The notes beneath the pieces are model-generated. The model made no database searches. It saw only the letters and a list, made by a program, of their open reading frames with translations, and was not told where the DNA came from. 64,000 nucleotides of DNA from Seinonella peptonophila (GTDB lineage: Bacteria; Bacillota; Bacilli; Thermoactinomycetales; Thermoactinomycetaceae), in NCBI RefSeq assembly GCF_900129355.1, contig NZ_FQVL01000004.1, forward strand, positions 1 to 64,000. Direction: 5' to 3'. How positions within the stretch are numbered: position 1 is the stretch's first letter; each line of letters begins with the position of its first letter. This document shows, one piece after another, positions 1 to 9,140 of the stretch. Both the position numbers and the translations under genes were made by a program.

Positions 1-274
1 TTTTCTGTCAATTTGACAGTCTGATCAGCGTACTTCGCTCGATCGACCAGTGGCTCCCAGATGGGAATCTCAATGATAATCAGCAATTTTATTTCCGTTT
101 TATTTTATCATATCTTGATTCGGAAGATATCCAAGATCACTCCAAAAATGGAATCGCAGACGAATAATCCATAATATTATGTTAATTTGATCGACGCGTG
201 TCCCAGACCCCCGAAGGGCCCTGGGAACGCAGTGGTCGCCATCTTAGAGCTTTTCAACGGCGACTCTGGAAGCG

Positions 275-457
275 CTAGTCGATGCGCTCCACCTCTGCCT
301 CGCGTACGACGTGCATGACCTTGGTGATGATCGTCACGTCACCCACCAGCGAGTCTTTGATCCACCCGTTCCCCTGCTTGTATCCCGGGAAGTAGGTACC
401 CTCCGTGAATTCGAGGGTGATCCTGGTCTCACTCCACGTCGCGATCTTCGACGAGGT
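275..457 (-). pseudogene. High-GC gene fragment, C-terminal remnant of unknown protein
   Basis: About 190-455 is clearly richer in G+C than the AT-rich DNA on both sides. On the minus strand it carries an open frame of about 60 codons ending at a TAG at 275-277. It contains GTYFPGYKQGNGWIKDSL and ends in REAEVERID. The third positions are strongly G/C, as in high-GC actinobacterial or actinophage genes and unlike the neighbours. No start codon or ribosome binding site of its own is seen, and the frame runs back into the end of the Fe-S protein gene. I read it as the tail of a foreign gene. I do not recognise the family. A chance open frame in imported DNA is possible. Confidence 0.35.
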
Positions 458-2475
458 TACTCTAATGATTGTGCCAAGATCTCAATCACATCTAATGTAT
501 CGACTTGTGCTTCCTTTTCTTTTGCTTTGACACCGTCTGAAAGCATGGTTAAACAGTATGGACAGGCACTCCCGATTAAATCAGGGCTAACTGCTAAGGC
601 TTGCTCGGTTCTGGCGATGTTGACTCGTTTTCCTTCTTTCTCTTCTAGCCACATCAGCCCACCCCCAGCACCACAGCACATCGCACGCTCACGATTGCGC
701 TCGATCTCGACTAGTGTAAGCCCTGGAATCTGTTTCAGAATAAACCTGGGCGCATCATACTCTCCATTATATCGACCAAGATAACATGAATCATGATAGG
801 TGACCCGTTTATAGACTGGATGGACAGGCTTTAATCGCCCTTGGCGCAGTAACTGGGCAATCAATTGTGTATGATGAAGTACCTCCACCTTATATCCAAA
901 ATCAGGATACTCATTCTTGATGACTTGCAGTGCATGTGGGTCAATCGTGACAATCTTTTTGACATCGTATTCTGAAAATGTCTCAATATTGACTTGTGCC
1001 AATTCCTGAAATAAAAACTCATTTCCTAAACGCCTAACGGTATCGCCTGAATTTTTCTCTTCGTTACCCAGAATGGCAAATGAAACATTGGCTTTTTTTA
1101 AGATTCGAACAAGAGACTGCGAAATTTTCTGACTACGACGATCATAAGAACCCATTGACCCTACATAAAATAAATATTCAAAATCAGGAGCTTCTTTCAC
1201 AGTCGGTACAGGTACCTCCGCATGTTCGACCCATCGAATACGATCTTTTTTACTCAACCCCCAAGGATTCCCCTGTCGTTCAATCTGTTGCATGGTTCGG
1301 GCAGCTTCAGGCGCCATCTCTCCTTGATCCATGACTAAATAGCGACGTAGGTCTACGATCTTATCTACGTGTTCATTCATAACAGGACAGACTTCTTCAC
1401 AGTTGCGGCAAGTCGTACATGCCCACAGCTCTTGTGCTGTTACGACTCCTTCATGTAAAGGTAAAACCTGTGTAGGCTTATCCTTTCCTAAAAAAGTAAA
1501 GCCGGGAACCCATGGTGAACGCGAAGTCATCGCTGCTCCTTTGACAGTTAAGTGATCACGTAAGTTAACAATTAAATCCATTGGCGAAAGCATTTTTCCA
1601 GTGCCTGAAGCAGGGCAAACTTCTGTACACCGCCCACACTCTACACATGCATATAGATCAAGCAGTTGTTTTTGGTTAAAGTCTTCAATTTTTGCCACAC
1701 CAAAACTTTCTTGTTCTTCATCTTCAAAATTGACTGGTGCCAATTTGCCAGGAAAGCGCAATCGCTTGAGAAAAACATTGATCGGTGCTGTTAATAGATG
1801 AAAATGCTTTGATTGGGGAATATAGAGTAGAAATGCAAAGAGGACAAATAGATGGAGCCACCAACATACATAAAAGGCAAACCAAGCAAATGATGGAGAG
1901 ATCGATGAGCGAAACAGAAGAGCAAAAAATGAGGAAATCGGAGTCGCAAATCCTAAGGGCAATGAAAAGATGATTTTTTCAAATACAGCAGCGCCTAAGA
2001 TCGTGCTCATCAAGCTAGTCAATAGTATGACAACAATCCCTGAGCGAAAGCCTCTTTTTAATCGAGGTAGACGCTCGACATACCGACGATACCCTGCATA
2101 GATCGTCGCAAACAACACAAGCGTAACGGTAACTTCTTGAATACCTAAAAAAACATGATAAGCAGGTAGCGGTAGATGCTGCCCTGGAAAGAGACCTTTT
2201 AGCACAAGATCAATCGCTCCAAATTGGATGATGATAAAACCATAAAACATCACAACATGCATAAAACCACTTCGACGATCTTGAAGAAGCCTTTTTTGTC
2301 CAAAAACATGAATTGCGACCTCATGTATACGATCTTTTATGCGCCAATCGAACAAGTGAGGTCGCCCTAAACGAATCCAACGATATCGACGATATACAAC
2401 ATCAAAAAATAGCCAAAGCACACAACCTGTCATCATGAGAAATGCCAATAGCTGTACAACCTGCCATCCTATCAC
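457..2475 (-). CDS. Membrane Fe-S heterodisulfide-reductase-like protein (YwjF type)
   Basis: 672 aa. The N-terminal third has several hydrophobic helices (NarI-like membrane part). Two 4Fe-4S motifs follow (CVECGRCTEVCP and CTTCRNCEEVCP), then a C-terminal CCG domain with CYLGRYN, MCCGAGGG and CPYC. It probably passes electrons from a soluble flavoprotein (ETF or acyl-CoA dehydrogenase side) to the membrane quinone pool. That role is inferred from the family; substrates are not shown. The first CCG repeat lacks cysteines: VGSMGSYD, EEKNSGD and DPHA stand where C-containing motifs are usual in related proteins. I take the GTG at 2475 as start because AAAGGAGAG lies six bases upstream; the upstream in-frame TTG would overlap this ribosome binding site. 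The gene stands alone. Confidence 0.85.
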   Translation of the reverse strand: MIGWQVVQLLAFLMMTGCVLWLFFDVVYRRYRWIRLGRPHLFDWRIKDRIHEVAIHVFGQKRLLQDRRSGFMHVVMFYGFIIIQFGAIDLVLKGLFPGQHLPLPAYHVFLGIQEVTVTLVLFATIYAGYRRYVERLPRLKRGFRSGIVVILLTSLMSTILGAAVFEKIIFSLPLGFATPISSFFALLFRSSISPSFAWFAFYVCWWLHLFVLFAFLLYIPQSKHFHLLTAPINVFLKRLRFPGKLAPVNFEDEEQESFGVAKIEDFNQKQLLDLYACVECGRCTEVCPASGTGKMLSPMDLIVNLRDHLTVKGAAMTSRSPWVPGFTFLGKDKPTQVLPLHEGVVTAQELWACTTCRNCEEVCPVMNEHVDKIVDLRRYLVMDQGEMAPEAARTMQQIERQGNPWGLSKKDRIRWVEHAEVPVPTVKEAPDFEYLFYVGSMGSYDRRSQKISQSLVRILKKANVSFAILGNEEKNSGDTVRRLGNEFLFQELAQVNIETFSEYDVKKIVTIDPHALQVIKNEYPDFGYKVEVLHHTQLIAQLLRQGRLKPVHPVYKRVTYHDSCYLGRYNGEYDAPRFILKQIPGLTLVEIERNRERAMCCGAGGGLMWLEEKEGKRVNIARTEQALAVSPDLIGSACPYCLTMLSDGVKAKEKEAQVDTLDVIEILAQSLE

Positions 2476-2721
2476 TGGCCGCTCTCCTTTCAATCAAGTG
2501 TATCACTCTGTATAGAAAGGTTAACTTTAGAATAGAAAGACCTTGGATTGCAGCATTTCAGCTAAGATGTATGCTTCATTTTTACAACCATAATGATTCA
2601 ACATAATATTCTGCTGTGAAATATTGATTCCACGACTTCTTCCTATGATTCATAGCGTATTCTTCAGTCTGGTACTATTCAATCTATATATATTTTATCA
2701 TAAAATAAATAATGATTTCTT
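2476..2721. other. Intergenic region between Fe-S protein and agmatinase genes
   Basis: AT-rich spacer that must hold the minus-strand promoter of the Fe-S protein gene. No convincing hairpin terminator or repeat is seen. Confidence 0.4.
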
Positions 2722-3594
2722 TTACACAAATAGCCCTAATAACATTTCACGAATCATCTTTCCAGCTAATACGACCGTTTGCTCAGTTGGATCATAGGCA
2801 GGTGCAACTTCGACCAGATCAGCTCCAACAATCTGTAACTCCGCAGCAGCAAGCGTATGGATCACTGTAAACATCTCTTGACTGGTAATTCCGCCTGAGT
2901 CTGGTGTACCAGTCCCTGGCGCAAATGCAGGGTCTAATACATCAATATCTATTGAAACATAAACGGGTCGATCTTTTATCGTTGGAATGATTTGTTTTAA
3001 AGGCTCTATCACTGCAAAGGGATAAAAATGAATCCCTGCTTCCTCAGCATAGGTTGCTTCTTCACGTGTCATGGAACGAATTCCAAATTGATATAGATTT
3101 TCTCCTCCAATCCGCTCAGCAATCTTACGCATGGGAGTTGCATGCGAATATACTTCTCCCTCATAGTCCTCCCGCAAGTCAGCATGCGCATCAAAATGAA
3201 GGACAACTAAATCTGGATACTTCGTATAAATCTCCTTTACAATCGGCCAAGTTACCAGATGCTCTCCTCCGATTCCAAAAGGAATCTTCTCATAACTTAG
3301 CAATTGTTGAACAAACACACTAATCTGTTCCAAGCTTCGCTGGGGGTTGCCAAAAGCAAGTGGAATATCGCCTGCATCAAAATATTGAATCTCTGATAAA
3401 TCACGTCGTAGATAATGGCTATACTCTTCATGTACCAAAGAAGCCTCGCGAATTCTAGCAGGGCCTAGCCTGGAACCAGGGCGAAAACTAGCTGTCCAGT
3501 CCATCGGCATGCCATAAAGAACAACGCGTGAAGTCGTAAAATCATGACTTGATCCAATAAAAACATTTCCTGAATATGCTTCATCAAATCGCAT
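2722..3594 (-). CDS. speB: Agmatinase (ureohydrolase)
   Basis: 290 aa, normal length. It hydrolyses agmatine to putrescine and urea in polyamine synthesis. The Mn-binding signatures of the arginase/agmatinase fold are complete: GGEHLV near residue 118, DAHADLR near 140, and DIDVLDPAFAPGTGTP near 216-231. A GGAAGG ribosome binding site precedes the ATG. In B. subtilis speB sits with speE (spermidine synthase) beside pbpG and ywhD. Here pbpG and ywhD are next door but speE is missing from the window, so putrescine may be used by an enzyme encoded elsewhere. Confidence 0.93.
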   Translation of the reverse strand: MRFDEAYSGNVFIGSSHDFTTSRVVLYGMPMDWTASFRPGSRLGPARIREASLVHEEYSHYLRRDLSEIQYFDAGDIPLAFGNPQRSLEQISVFVQQLLSYEKIPFGIGGEHLVTWPIVKEIYTKYPDLVVLHFDAHADLREDYEGEVYSHATPMRKIAERIGGENLYQFGIRSMTREEATYAEEAGIHFYPFAVIEPLKQIIPTIKDRPVYVSIDIDVLDPAFAPGTGTPDSGGITSQEMFTVIHTLAAAELQIVGADLVEVAPAYDPTEQTVVLAGKMIREMLLGLFV

Positions 3595-3664
3595 GTTTTC
3601 ATCTTCCTTCCTCTATCTTTTTTTTGAATATTATCATACATTCATAAGCAAGCTAATTGATAGC

Positions 3665-3950
3665 TTGGTTCAGCTTGTAGTCAGAGTCACGTAATGGCTC
3701 GTGCTCGTAGTTCTCGGTGACGCTCCGACCCGGGCTTGCAAAGATGTGTAACTGTCGCGTTCTGTTAGCCTTCGCGGCCAGGCAAAACTCGCTTCCTCCG
3801 GCATTCGCCTGCGGAGACTCGAACAGTTTGATCGAAAGGAAAATGCCGCTTCTGCTGCCGTTCTGCTAAGTTGCGCCCGAAATGGAGCTTTGCCGATCAC
3901 CTCTCCACTCGCTCATTCGGTTTTTCTTCAGTCTGAAGCAAGTAATCTAG
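3665..3950 (+). repeat. Dispersed intergenic repeat R1, copy a
   Basis: A roughly 250-base GC-richer element lies between divergent speB and pbpG. It is closely similar to the element at 28830-29090. The stretch 3865-3913 is identical base for base to 29016-29064. Reversed, more diverged copies lie at 41440-41706 and 38945-39150. The left end carries AGCTTGTAGTCAGAGTCACG, a variant of the terminal motif AGCTTGTAGACAAAGT found at many of these elements. Short open frames inside are by-products of the repeat. It encodes no transposase and is non-autonomous if mobile. Confidence 0.75.
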
Positions 3951-4128
3951 TAACTTGGTTACTTTTCTCTTAACCATATAGCAAAGTCTGGGAGCATGGA
4001 GGGAACTGTAAACTTTTTGATGGTGTGCCTGTTTGCGCAAGGCGAATGCTAGAAGAATATTATTCCTTTTTATTCCAAATACTAACATTGCCTATCATTT
4101 GAATTGGAATCAAAAGGAGCCGACTTCT

Positions 4129-6105
4129 ATGCAGATGCAACGTTTACGACACATTGGATTTATTATACTAGGAATCGCCCTGTTGTTTGGGCTCTTTTTG
4201 CTCTATTTATATTTAAAACCGCTTCCTCCCCCTGATCTACCCATGCCTAGCAAAATATACGACGATCAAGGTAAATTGATTGGACAAATGCAAGCAGGGG
4301 CACAATCTGAGTTTGTTCCACTTCATCGACTACCCAAACATCTTATCCAAGCGACCTTGGCTGCAGAAGATGAATCTTTTTATCATCACTTTGGTTTCTC
4401 AGTTCGGGGGATTGCACGTGCTATTTGGACCAATATCAAAGCAGGTAGAATTACACAGGGAGCCAGCACTATTACACAACAGTTAGCTAGAAATCTATAT
4501 CTTACACAAGATCGCACATGGAGTCGCAAGATAAAGGAAGCCATATTAACATTGCAATTGGAACTCCACTATAATAAAGATCAAATCCTAGAAATGTATT
4601 TAAATAAAATTAATTATGGAAATGGTGCTTATGGTGTAGGCAAGGCAGCACGTCTCTATCTAGGCAAAGATGCAAGCAAACTAAATCTTGCCGAAAGTAC
4701 TTTTCTTGTCGGAATTCCCCGAGGGCCTGCTCTCTACTCACCCTATCATCATTTTGAGCGAACAAAAAAAAGGCAACAACACATCTTAGCCTTAATGGTC
4801 GAAGATCATATGATAACCCAGTCACAAGCACATGAAGCTGCTGAAGTTGTGATCGCTTTAACGAAACCGAAAAAAACCACAGAGATGCGTGCATATTACT
4901 TCCGTGATTATGTATTACAACGGCTTGTCCATAAATACGGTCTTGAACCAGAATATGTCCAATCTGGCGGTCTTCATATCTATACCACGTTAAATCAACA
5001 GCTTCAGAAGCAAGCTGAAACAGCCGTTCAACGCCATTTATCATCGGCAGATTCACTTCAAGGCGCACTCCTATCAGTTGATCCACATACAGGTGAAATC
5101 AAAGCAATGGTAGGAGGAAAAGATTATCGAAAATCGCAGTTTAATCGAATCTTTGCTAAGCGGCAGCCTGGTTCTACCTTTAAATCAATCTTATATTTAC
5201 ATGCCTTACAACAGGGCTATACACCTTCTACACAAATCATGAGCCGTCCCACTTCTTTTGCTTATGAGGGTGGAGTCTATCAGCCTGCCAACTTTCAAAA
5301 TCATTATCCAAATCGGATGATCAATTTACGTGAGGCAATTGCTCGCTCTGATAATATTTATGCAGTTACAACGCTTTTCCAGGTCGGGATTAACTCTGTG
5401 ATCGACTTAGCACAGAGGCTTGGCATGAAAAGTCCACTGCAACCCACTCCTTCGCTTGCTTTAGGAAGTTATGCTGTCACACCCTATGAATTGACCGAAG
5501 TATACAGTACCATTGCTAACTATGGTGTTCATCATGATTTAACTGGGATCAAACGAGTCGTTGACGCGAATGGGGAAGAATTGCTTCGCGAACACTCGAA
5601 AGGAACACCTACTGTCTCGCCTGCACATAGCTTTGTCCTGACACGTTTACTTACTTCTGTTTTTGAACCGGGTGGTACAGCTTATCGCGTTCGTCAACTT
5701 TTCGACCAACCAGCTGCTGGCAAAACGGGGAGTACAGACTGGGACGGCTGGATTACTGGCTACACACCGAATCTGACTACTACCGTTTGGGTTGGCTATG
5801 ATCAAAACCGAAAACTCCCCCATATCAAAACAAGGGCTGCTCAATATATATGGGGTGACTATATGGATCAGGCCAGTAAAAGGCAAAAACAAAGACTTTT
5901 TCCTGTTCCAGCAGGTGTTAAAAGTGTTCGCATTGACCCAGAAACAGGCTTTCTAGCAACTCCTTTTTGCCCTCATTCCACCCAGGAATATTATGTTGCG
6001 GGAACGGAGCCACACCAAACCTGCCCCCTTCATCCAGTACCGTCCTCCACCTCACCTAGTCAAAAACCTTGGTGGAGAAGGATTTTTGAATGGAAGCTAT
6101 GGTAA
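4129..6105 (+). CDS. pbpG: Class A penicillin-binding protein (glycosyltransferase/transpeptidase)
   Basis: 658 aa. It polymerises lipid II into glycan strands and cross-links the peptides outside the membrane. One N-terminal membrane helix (about residues 8-30) is followed by a GT51 domain with the catalytic Glu in EDESFYHH and the motifs QGASTITQQLARN and KEAILTLQLE. The transpeptidase domain has the active-site Ser in PGSTFK, then SDN and KTGS. Start ATG 4129 is chosen for AAGGAG nine bases upstream; an upstream in-frame ATG at 4033 has no such site. The family symbol rests on its position beside ywhD and speB, as for B. subtilis PBP 2d. Only the general class is certain. Confidence 0.88.
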   Translation: MQMQRLRHIGFIILGIALLFGLFLLYLYLKPLPPPDLPMPSKIYDDQGKLIGQMQAGAQSEFVPLHRLPKHLIQATLAAEDESFYHHFGFSVRGIARAIWTNIKAGRITQGASTITQQLARNLYLTQDRTWSRKIKEAILTLQLELHYNKDQILEMYLNKINYGNGAYGVGKAARLYLGKDASKLNLAESTFLVGIPRGPALYSPYHHFERTKKRQQHILALMVEDHMITQSQAHEAAEVVIALTKPKKTTEMRAYYFRDYVLQRLVHKYGLEPEYVQSGGLHIYTTLNQQLQKQAETAVQRHLSSADSLQGALLSVDPHTGEIKAMVGGKDYRKSQFNRIFAKRQPGSTFKSILYLHALQQGYTPSTQIMSRPTSFAYEGGVYQPANFQNHYPNRMINLREAIARSDNIYAVTTLFQVGINSVIDLAQRLGMKSPLQPTPSLALGSYAVTPYELTEVYSTIANYGVHHDLTGIKRVVDANGEELLREHSKGTPTVSPAHSFVLTRLLTSVFEPGGTAYRVRQLFDQPAAGKTGSTDWDGWITGYTPNLTTTVWVGYDQNRKLPHIKTRAAQYIWGDYMDQASKRQKQRLFPVPAGVKSVRIDPETGFLATPFCPHSTQEYYVAGTEPHQTCPLHPVPSSTSPSQKPWWRRIFEWKLW

Positions 6106-6213
6106 ATATAATATTTACACAGACACTGACGACTAGCCTAAGATCGCGTGAGAGATGATCGACAAAGAGACTAGCCGCTTATCAAATTAAGTTCTAGTCA
6201 AGGAGAGATAAAC

Positions 6214-6363
6214 ATGGATGAACAAAGAAGTGAAAAACCCAATCGGAATGTAGGAGACTATTTAAAAGGGTCAAAAAAAGACAAACCAAGTAAAGACCCT
6301 ATAAGCCATTTCTTAAAACCTAAGGAACAGGCACAAAACCAAGATGACCAAGAACGTGAATAA
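6214..6363 (+). CDS. Small charged hypothetical protein
   Basis: 49 aa, rich in Lys, Asp, Glu and Gln, with no membrane segment and no cysteine. It starts MDEQRSEKPNRNVGDYLKGS and ends QDDQERE. AAGGAGAGATAAAC directly before the ATG is a strong ribosome binding site, and a hairpin terminator begins at 6365, so it looks like a real small gene at the end of the pbpG transcript or of its own. I do not recognise the family. Its composition suggests a disordered soluble peptide. Confidence 0.6.
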   Translation: MDEQRSEKPNRNVGDYLKGSKKDKPSKDPISHFLKPKEQAQNQDDQERE

Positions 6364-6364
6364 A

Positions 6365-6420
6365 CACAAAAATAGCGAACCGACCACTCAGAGAGAGTGA
6401 AGGGGTTCGCTACTTTTGTG
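6365..6420. terminator. Bidirectional hairpin terminator
   Basis: 17-base arms (CACAAAAATAGCGAACC and its near-complement, one mismatch) close a loop with an inner stem. T-runs lie on both sides. It sits between convergent genes: the 49-aa gene on + and ywhD on minus. Confidence 0.75.
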
Positions 6421-6512
6421 TCCTAGCAAAGTGTTCCGAAACCATATTTAGTGTACTCCTGTGCCATTCTTGCGACAAGAAGATCATTCTTTTGTTCACA
6501 TACCGTTCACTT

Positions 6513-7001
6513 TCATAACAGCTGCTGCTTTAACTCATCAGAACTATTTGCCCAAGTCTCTTTATTATGAGCTTCAAGGAAATCGCGCAAGGCTTGTTTA
6601 GCAGCAGCAGGTAATTCATCTATGTTCACTCTTCGCTTTAATGCATCATCCATTCGATTCACATGTTCAGCAAGGTTTTTCCATCCTTTTCGCAATTCGT
6701 GATCAATCATCATGGAACAAGCTGTTATCCCAGCATAGAAAGAACCGGTTGCATTCCGATCCACAGTCACCCAGATAATCCAGTATAATTTTCCGTCTTT
6801 AACGAGTTCTTGATCTTCCTGAAAACGAATCCCTCGTTCAACCCGGCTCTTAGCATGAATCAAGCCCGGTTCAATCGATACTTTTTCTCCATTAATCAAC
6901 AGAGCAGATAAATGATTCAAATTTAATGTTCCAGTATGATAACCACCATGAGTTGTCCGATCTCCACTCACAATATTGAATTGCGATTTACGTTCTTTCA
7001 T
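6513..7001 (-). CDS. ywhD: YwhD family protein
   Basis: 162 aa. It matches the YwhD family by sequence character and by position beside pbpG, as in B. subtilis. Its role is unknown. It is soluble with no signal peptide; recognisable stretches are NIVSGDRTTHGGYH near the start and WVTVDRNATGSFYAG in the middle. Start ATG 7001 is preferred to the upstream in-frame ATG because GAGGAGGTAGGGG lies just before it. It converges with the 49-aa gene across a shared terminator. Confidence 0.8.
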   Translation of the reverse strand: MKERKSQFNIVSGDRTTHGGYHTGTLNLNHLSALLINGEKVSIEPGLIHAKSRVERGIRFQEDQELVKDGKLYWIIWVTVDRNATGSFYAGITACSMMIDHELRKGWKNLAEHVNRMDDALKRRVNIDELPAAAKQALRDFLEAHNKETWANSSDELKQQLL

Positions 7002-7072
7002 ATCCCCTACCTCCTCGCCAATCATTGTACCAAATGGATCAATGTAAATGTAGGATGAATCATATTGAGACT

Positions 7073-8878
7073 TTAATGAAGAAAAAAAGAAGGCTTACTC
7101 ATGCGTTTTTGCGGCGTCTCTGGACGTTTGTGATGATGCTCGTTTTGTTGTTCAAATAATTGTGCCTGTAAATGCCGAATCTCCGAAACAATCTGTTTTC
7201 GAACTTGCCGCAGAGGCAGATGAATATTAAAAGTAGTGCCTCGACCAGGCTGACTGGTAACATGAACCTGTCCGCCGTGATCATTGATAATCCGATGACA
7301 AATGGAAAGACCCATACCTGTCCCTTCACCTTTTGTTGTAAAGAATGGTTCAAAAATTCTTGAAAAATGTTCAGGTTTAATGCCACATCCATTATCTTGA
7401 ATGCGAATCATCACACGACCATGAAGCTCCTTCCATTTCACCTCTACTTTTCCATGATCCATTAAAGATTCTAAGCCATTTTGGATAAGGTTAATAATGA
7501 CTTGCTTGATTTGTTCTGCATCAGCTTCGATCATCACCGCTTTACTGGGTGCAATCACTTTTATCTCATGACCCATTAGAAAAGACTTGGGTTGAAGTAG
7601 ACTCATCACATCTTTCACTAGTTGATCTAGACTAAATTCTTGGTAACGAGCTGGCTTTGTCTCACTCAAGTTAAGAAATTGCTTTAGTAAATCATTGATA
7701 CGATCAATTTCAGGTAGGATGATCGATTCCCATTTTTTCACCTCCATATTTTCCGCCGCTGAAATCTGGACAAACCCGCGAATCGAAGTGAGAGGGTTTC
7801 GAATCTCATGTGCCAAACCCGCAGCCAACTGACCGACCGCAGATAATTTTTCCAGTCTTTGACGATGCTCTTCCTCCCGATGGCGCAATCGTCTTTGCTC
7901 TATTGATAAGCGTTGTTCTGCTAAGCGAATCAGCTCATCTGCCGATTTTGCCTCCAATGGATATGTTGCTGTACCAACGCAATAGTTCACTAGCGTTCGA
8001 TCAGCCTTAATCTCTTCCATCACACGCTCAATCGTATCCAAGCAGAGACGAAGAACAGATCGATCTCCAATAATGCCAATGGCAAACTGGTCTCCATCAT
8101 AACGAGCTAACTTGGCGAAATGGGGTAAGTTTTTTTTAAGCTGCCTTGCTAATAACATTAAGATTTGATCTCCAAACTCAAGCCCTTCTTCCATATTGAC
8201 CTGACGAAAGTCTGCCAAATCAACACAAACGACATGATAATATTGATCAGGTCCACAGCGCACAAGACTTTGAATCACTTGTTCCTTAAAGCCGCCAAAG
8301 TTATATAGGCCCGTCAAATAGTCTCTACGGTAAGTATCTTCAATCGTATCATGATATTCTTTCAACCTCTTTTGATTTTCCCGAACTTTGTCAGCCAGAT
8401 ATTGATTCTTCTCTTTATAGTGCTCAATTTTATGATTTGACTGCTTTAGTTGTAACAAAGTCCAGGCAACTCCTATAAAGAGTAATACCTCACCCATTAA
8501 TTCTATGAGCATATACTTATTCCAAGTCGTAAAACTGTCTATAACGAGAAAAACAGTGGCAAAGATAAGCGTGATCGCAATATTACTTTTGCTTTGCGTT
8601 CGGTATAAGACAATACCCTGTGCAATAAGGTAAACTGCGAGCATCGGGATCGTCTGTGTCAAAATGTCTAATGTAGCAACTGATCCTAGTACGAGTAATG
8701 CATAAAGATAGACCGTGGATTTTCTCTTCTGACAAGCAATCCCCAGAAAAAGTAAACTCAATAGCAAAACAGTCCCTACACCAACGCACAGCCAGTGTAG
8801 AAAGGGATGCTTCAGAGCAAAATCTCTCACGAGAAAATAGAGGATATGATACTCGTAGCTGCTATGATAACTCAGCAT
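7073..8878 (-). CDS. Membrane sensor histidine kinase with degenerate GGDEF domain
   Basis: 601 aa. About five or six membrane helices fill residues 25-140. A coiled coil runs about 141-185, a GGDEF-like domain 186-320 (DYLTGLYNFGGF, then YDGDQF at 260-265 where GGEEF is expected), a HisKA domain has His357 in GLAHEIRNPLTS, and a C-terminal HATPase carries DNGCGIK and GEGTGMGLSI. The kinase part resembles sporulation phosphorelay kinases. No response regulator is adjacent, which fits an orphan kinase. The ATG at 8878 is used; AAAGGAG lies 14 bases upstream, rather far. A Spo0A-box-like site lies at 9005-9011. The signal sensed is unknown. Confidence 0.85.
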   Translation of the reverse strand: MLSYHSSYEYHILYFLVRDFALKHPFLHWLCVGVGTVLLLSLLFLGIACQKRKSTVYLYALLVLGSVATLDILTQTIPMLAVYLIAQGIVLYRTQSKSNIAITLIFATVFLVIDSFTTWNKYMLIELMGEVLLFIGVAWTLLQLKQSNHKIEHYKEKNQYLADKVRENQKRLKEYHDTIEDTYRRDYLTGLYNFGGFKEQVIQSLVRCGPDQYYHVVCVDLADFRQVNMEEGLEFGDQILMLLARQLKKNLPHFAKLARYDGDQFAIGIIGDRSVLRLCLDTIERVMEEIKADRTLVNYCVGTATYPLEAKSADELIRLAEQRLSIEQRRLRHREEEHRQRLEKLSAVGQLAAGLAHEIRNPLTSIRGFVQISAAENMEVKKWESIILPEIDRINDLLKQFLNLSETKPARYQEFSLDQLVKDVMSLLQPKSFLMGHEIKVIAPSKAVMIEADAEQIKQVIINLIQNGLESLMDHGKVEVKWKELHGRVMIRIQDNGCGIKPEHFSRIFEPFFTTKGEGTGMGLSICHRIINDHGGQVHVTSQPGRGTTFNIHLPLRQVRKQIVSEIRHLQAQLFEQQNEHHHKRPETPQKRMSKPSFFLH

Positions 8879-9004
8879 ACTTGATGACCACACTCCTTTA
8901 CCGATTGAGCGTGCACCCCACTGATGAATTTAAGCTGAAACATAGGGGATTTCCTCAATTTAATTTCCTCTAAAATAAGGAAAATTTCATCTTATGTCTA
9001 CTAT

Positions 9005-9011
9005 TTCGACA
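9005..9011 (-). promoter_or_regulatory. Putative Spo0A box upstream of the histidine kinase
   Basis: Read on the minus strand this is TTTTGTCGAAATAG, a full match to the core TGTCGAA. It lies 127 bases before the kinase start. Inferred only from sequence. Confidence 0.4.
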
Positions 9012-9062
9012 AAATATATCAAGTTTTTTTGTCATTTCTGACGATGATAGGCAAAATAAAAA

Positions 9063-9093
9063 CCCTGATATGACAAACAATGTCAAAACAGGG
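9063..9093 (-). terminator. Hairpin terminator
   Basis: CCCTG/CAGGG outer arms with an inner GACA/TGTC stem. Read on the minus strand it is followed by TTTTTATTTT. It ends the transcript of the 196-aa gene at 9141-9731. Confidence 0.7.
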
Positions 9094-9140
9094 ATAGATA
9101 AACAAAGCATCGAATAAGAGTGGTATGCGATGGAGCCGGT

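Noticed and set aside
311-784. 157-codon + strand frame at the window start
   Set aside because: Most of it is antisense to the Fe-S protein gene and the rest spans the high-GC fragment; no ribosome binding site.
3670-3900. 76-codon minus frame, and the similar one at 28851-29051
   Set aside because: Both are readings through repeat R1; similarity comes from the repeat, and the frames differ in their second half.
7073-8878. Diguanylate cyclase activity
   Set aside because: The active-site GGEEF is replaced by YDGDQF, and the protein is clearly a histidine kinase downstream of it.
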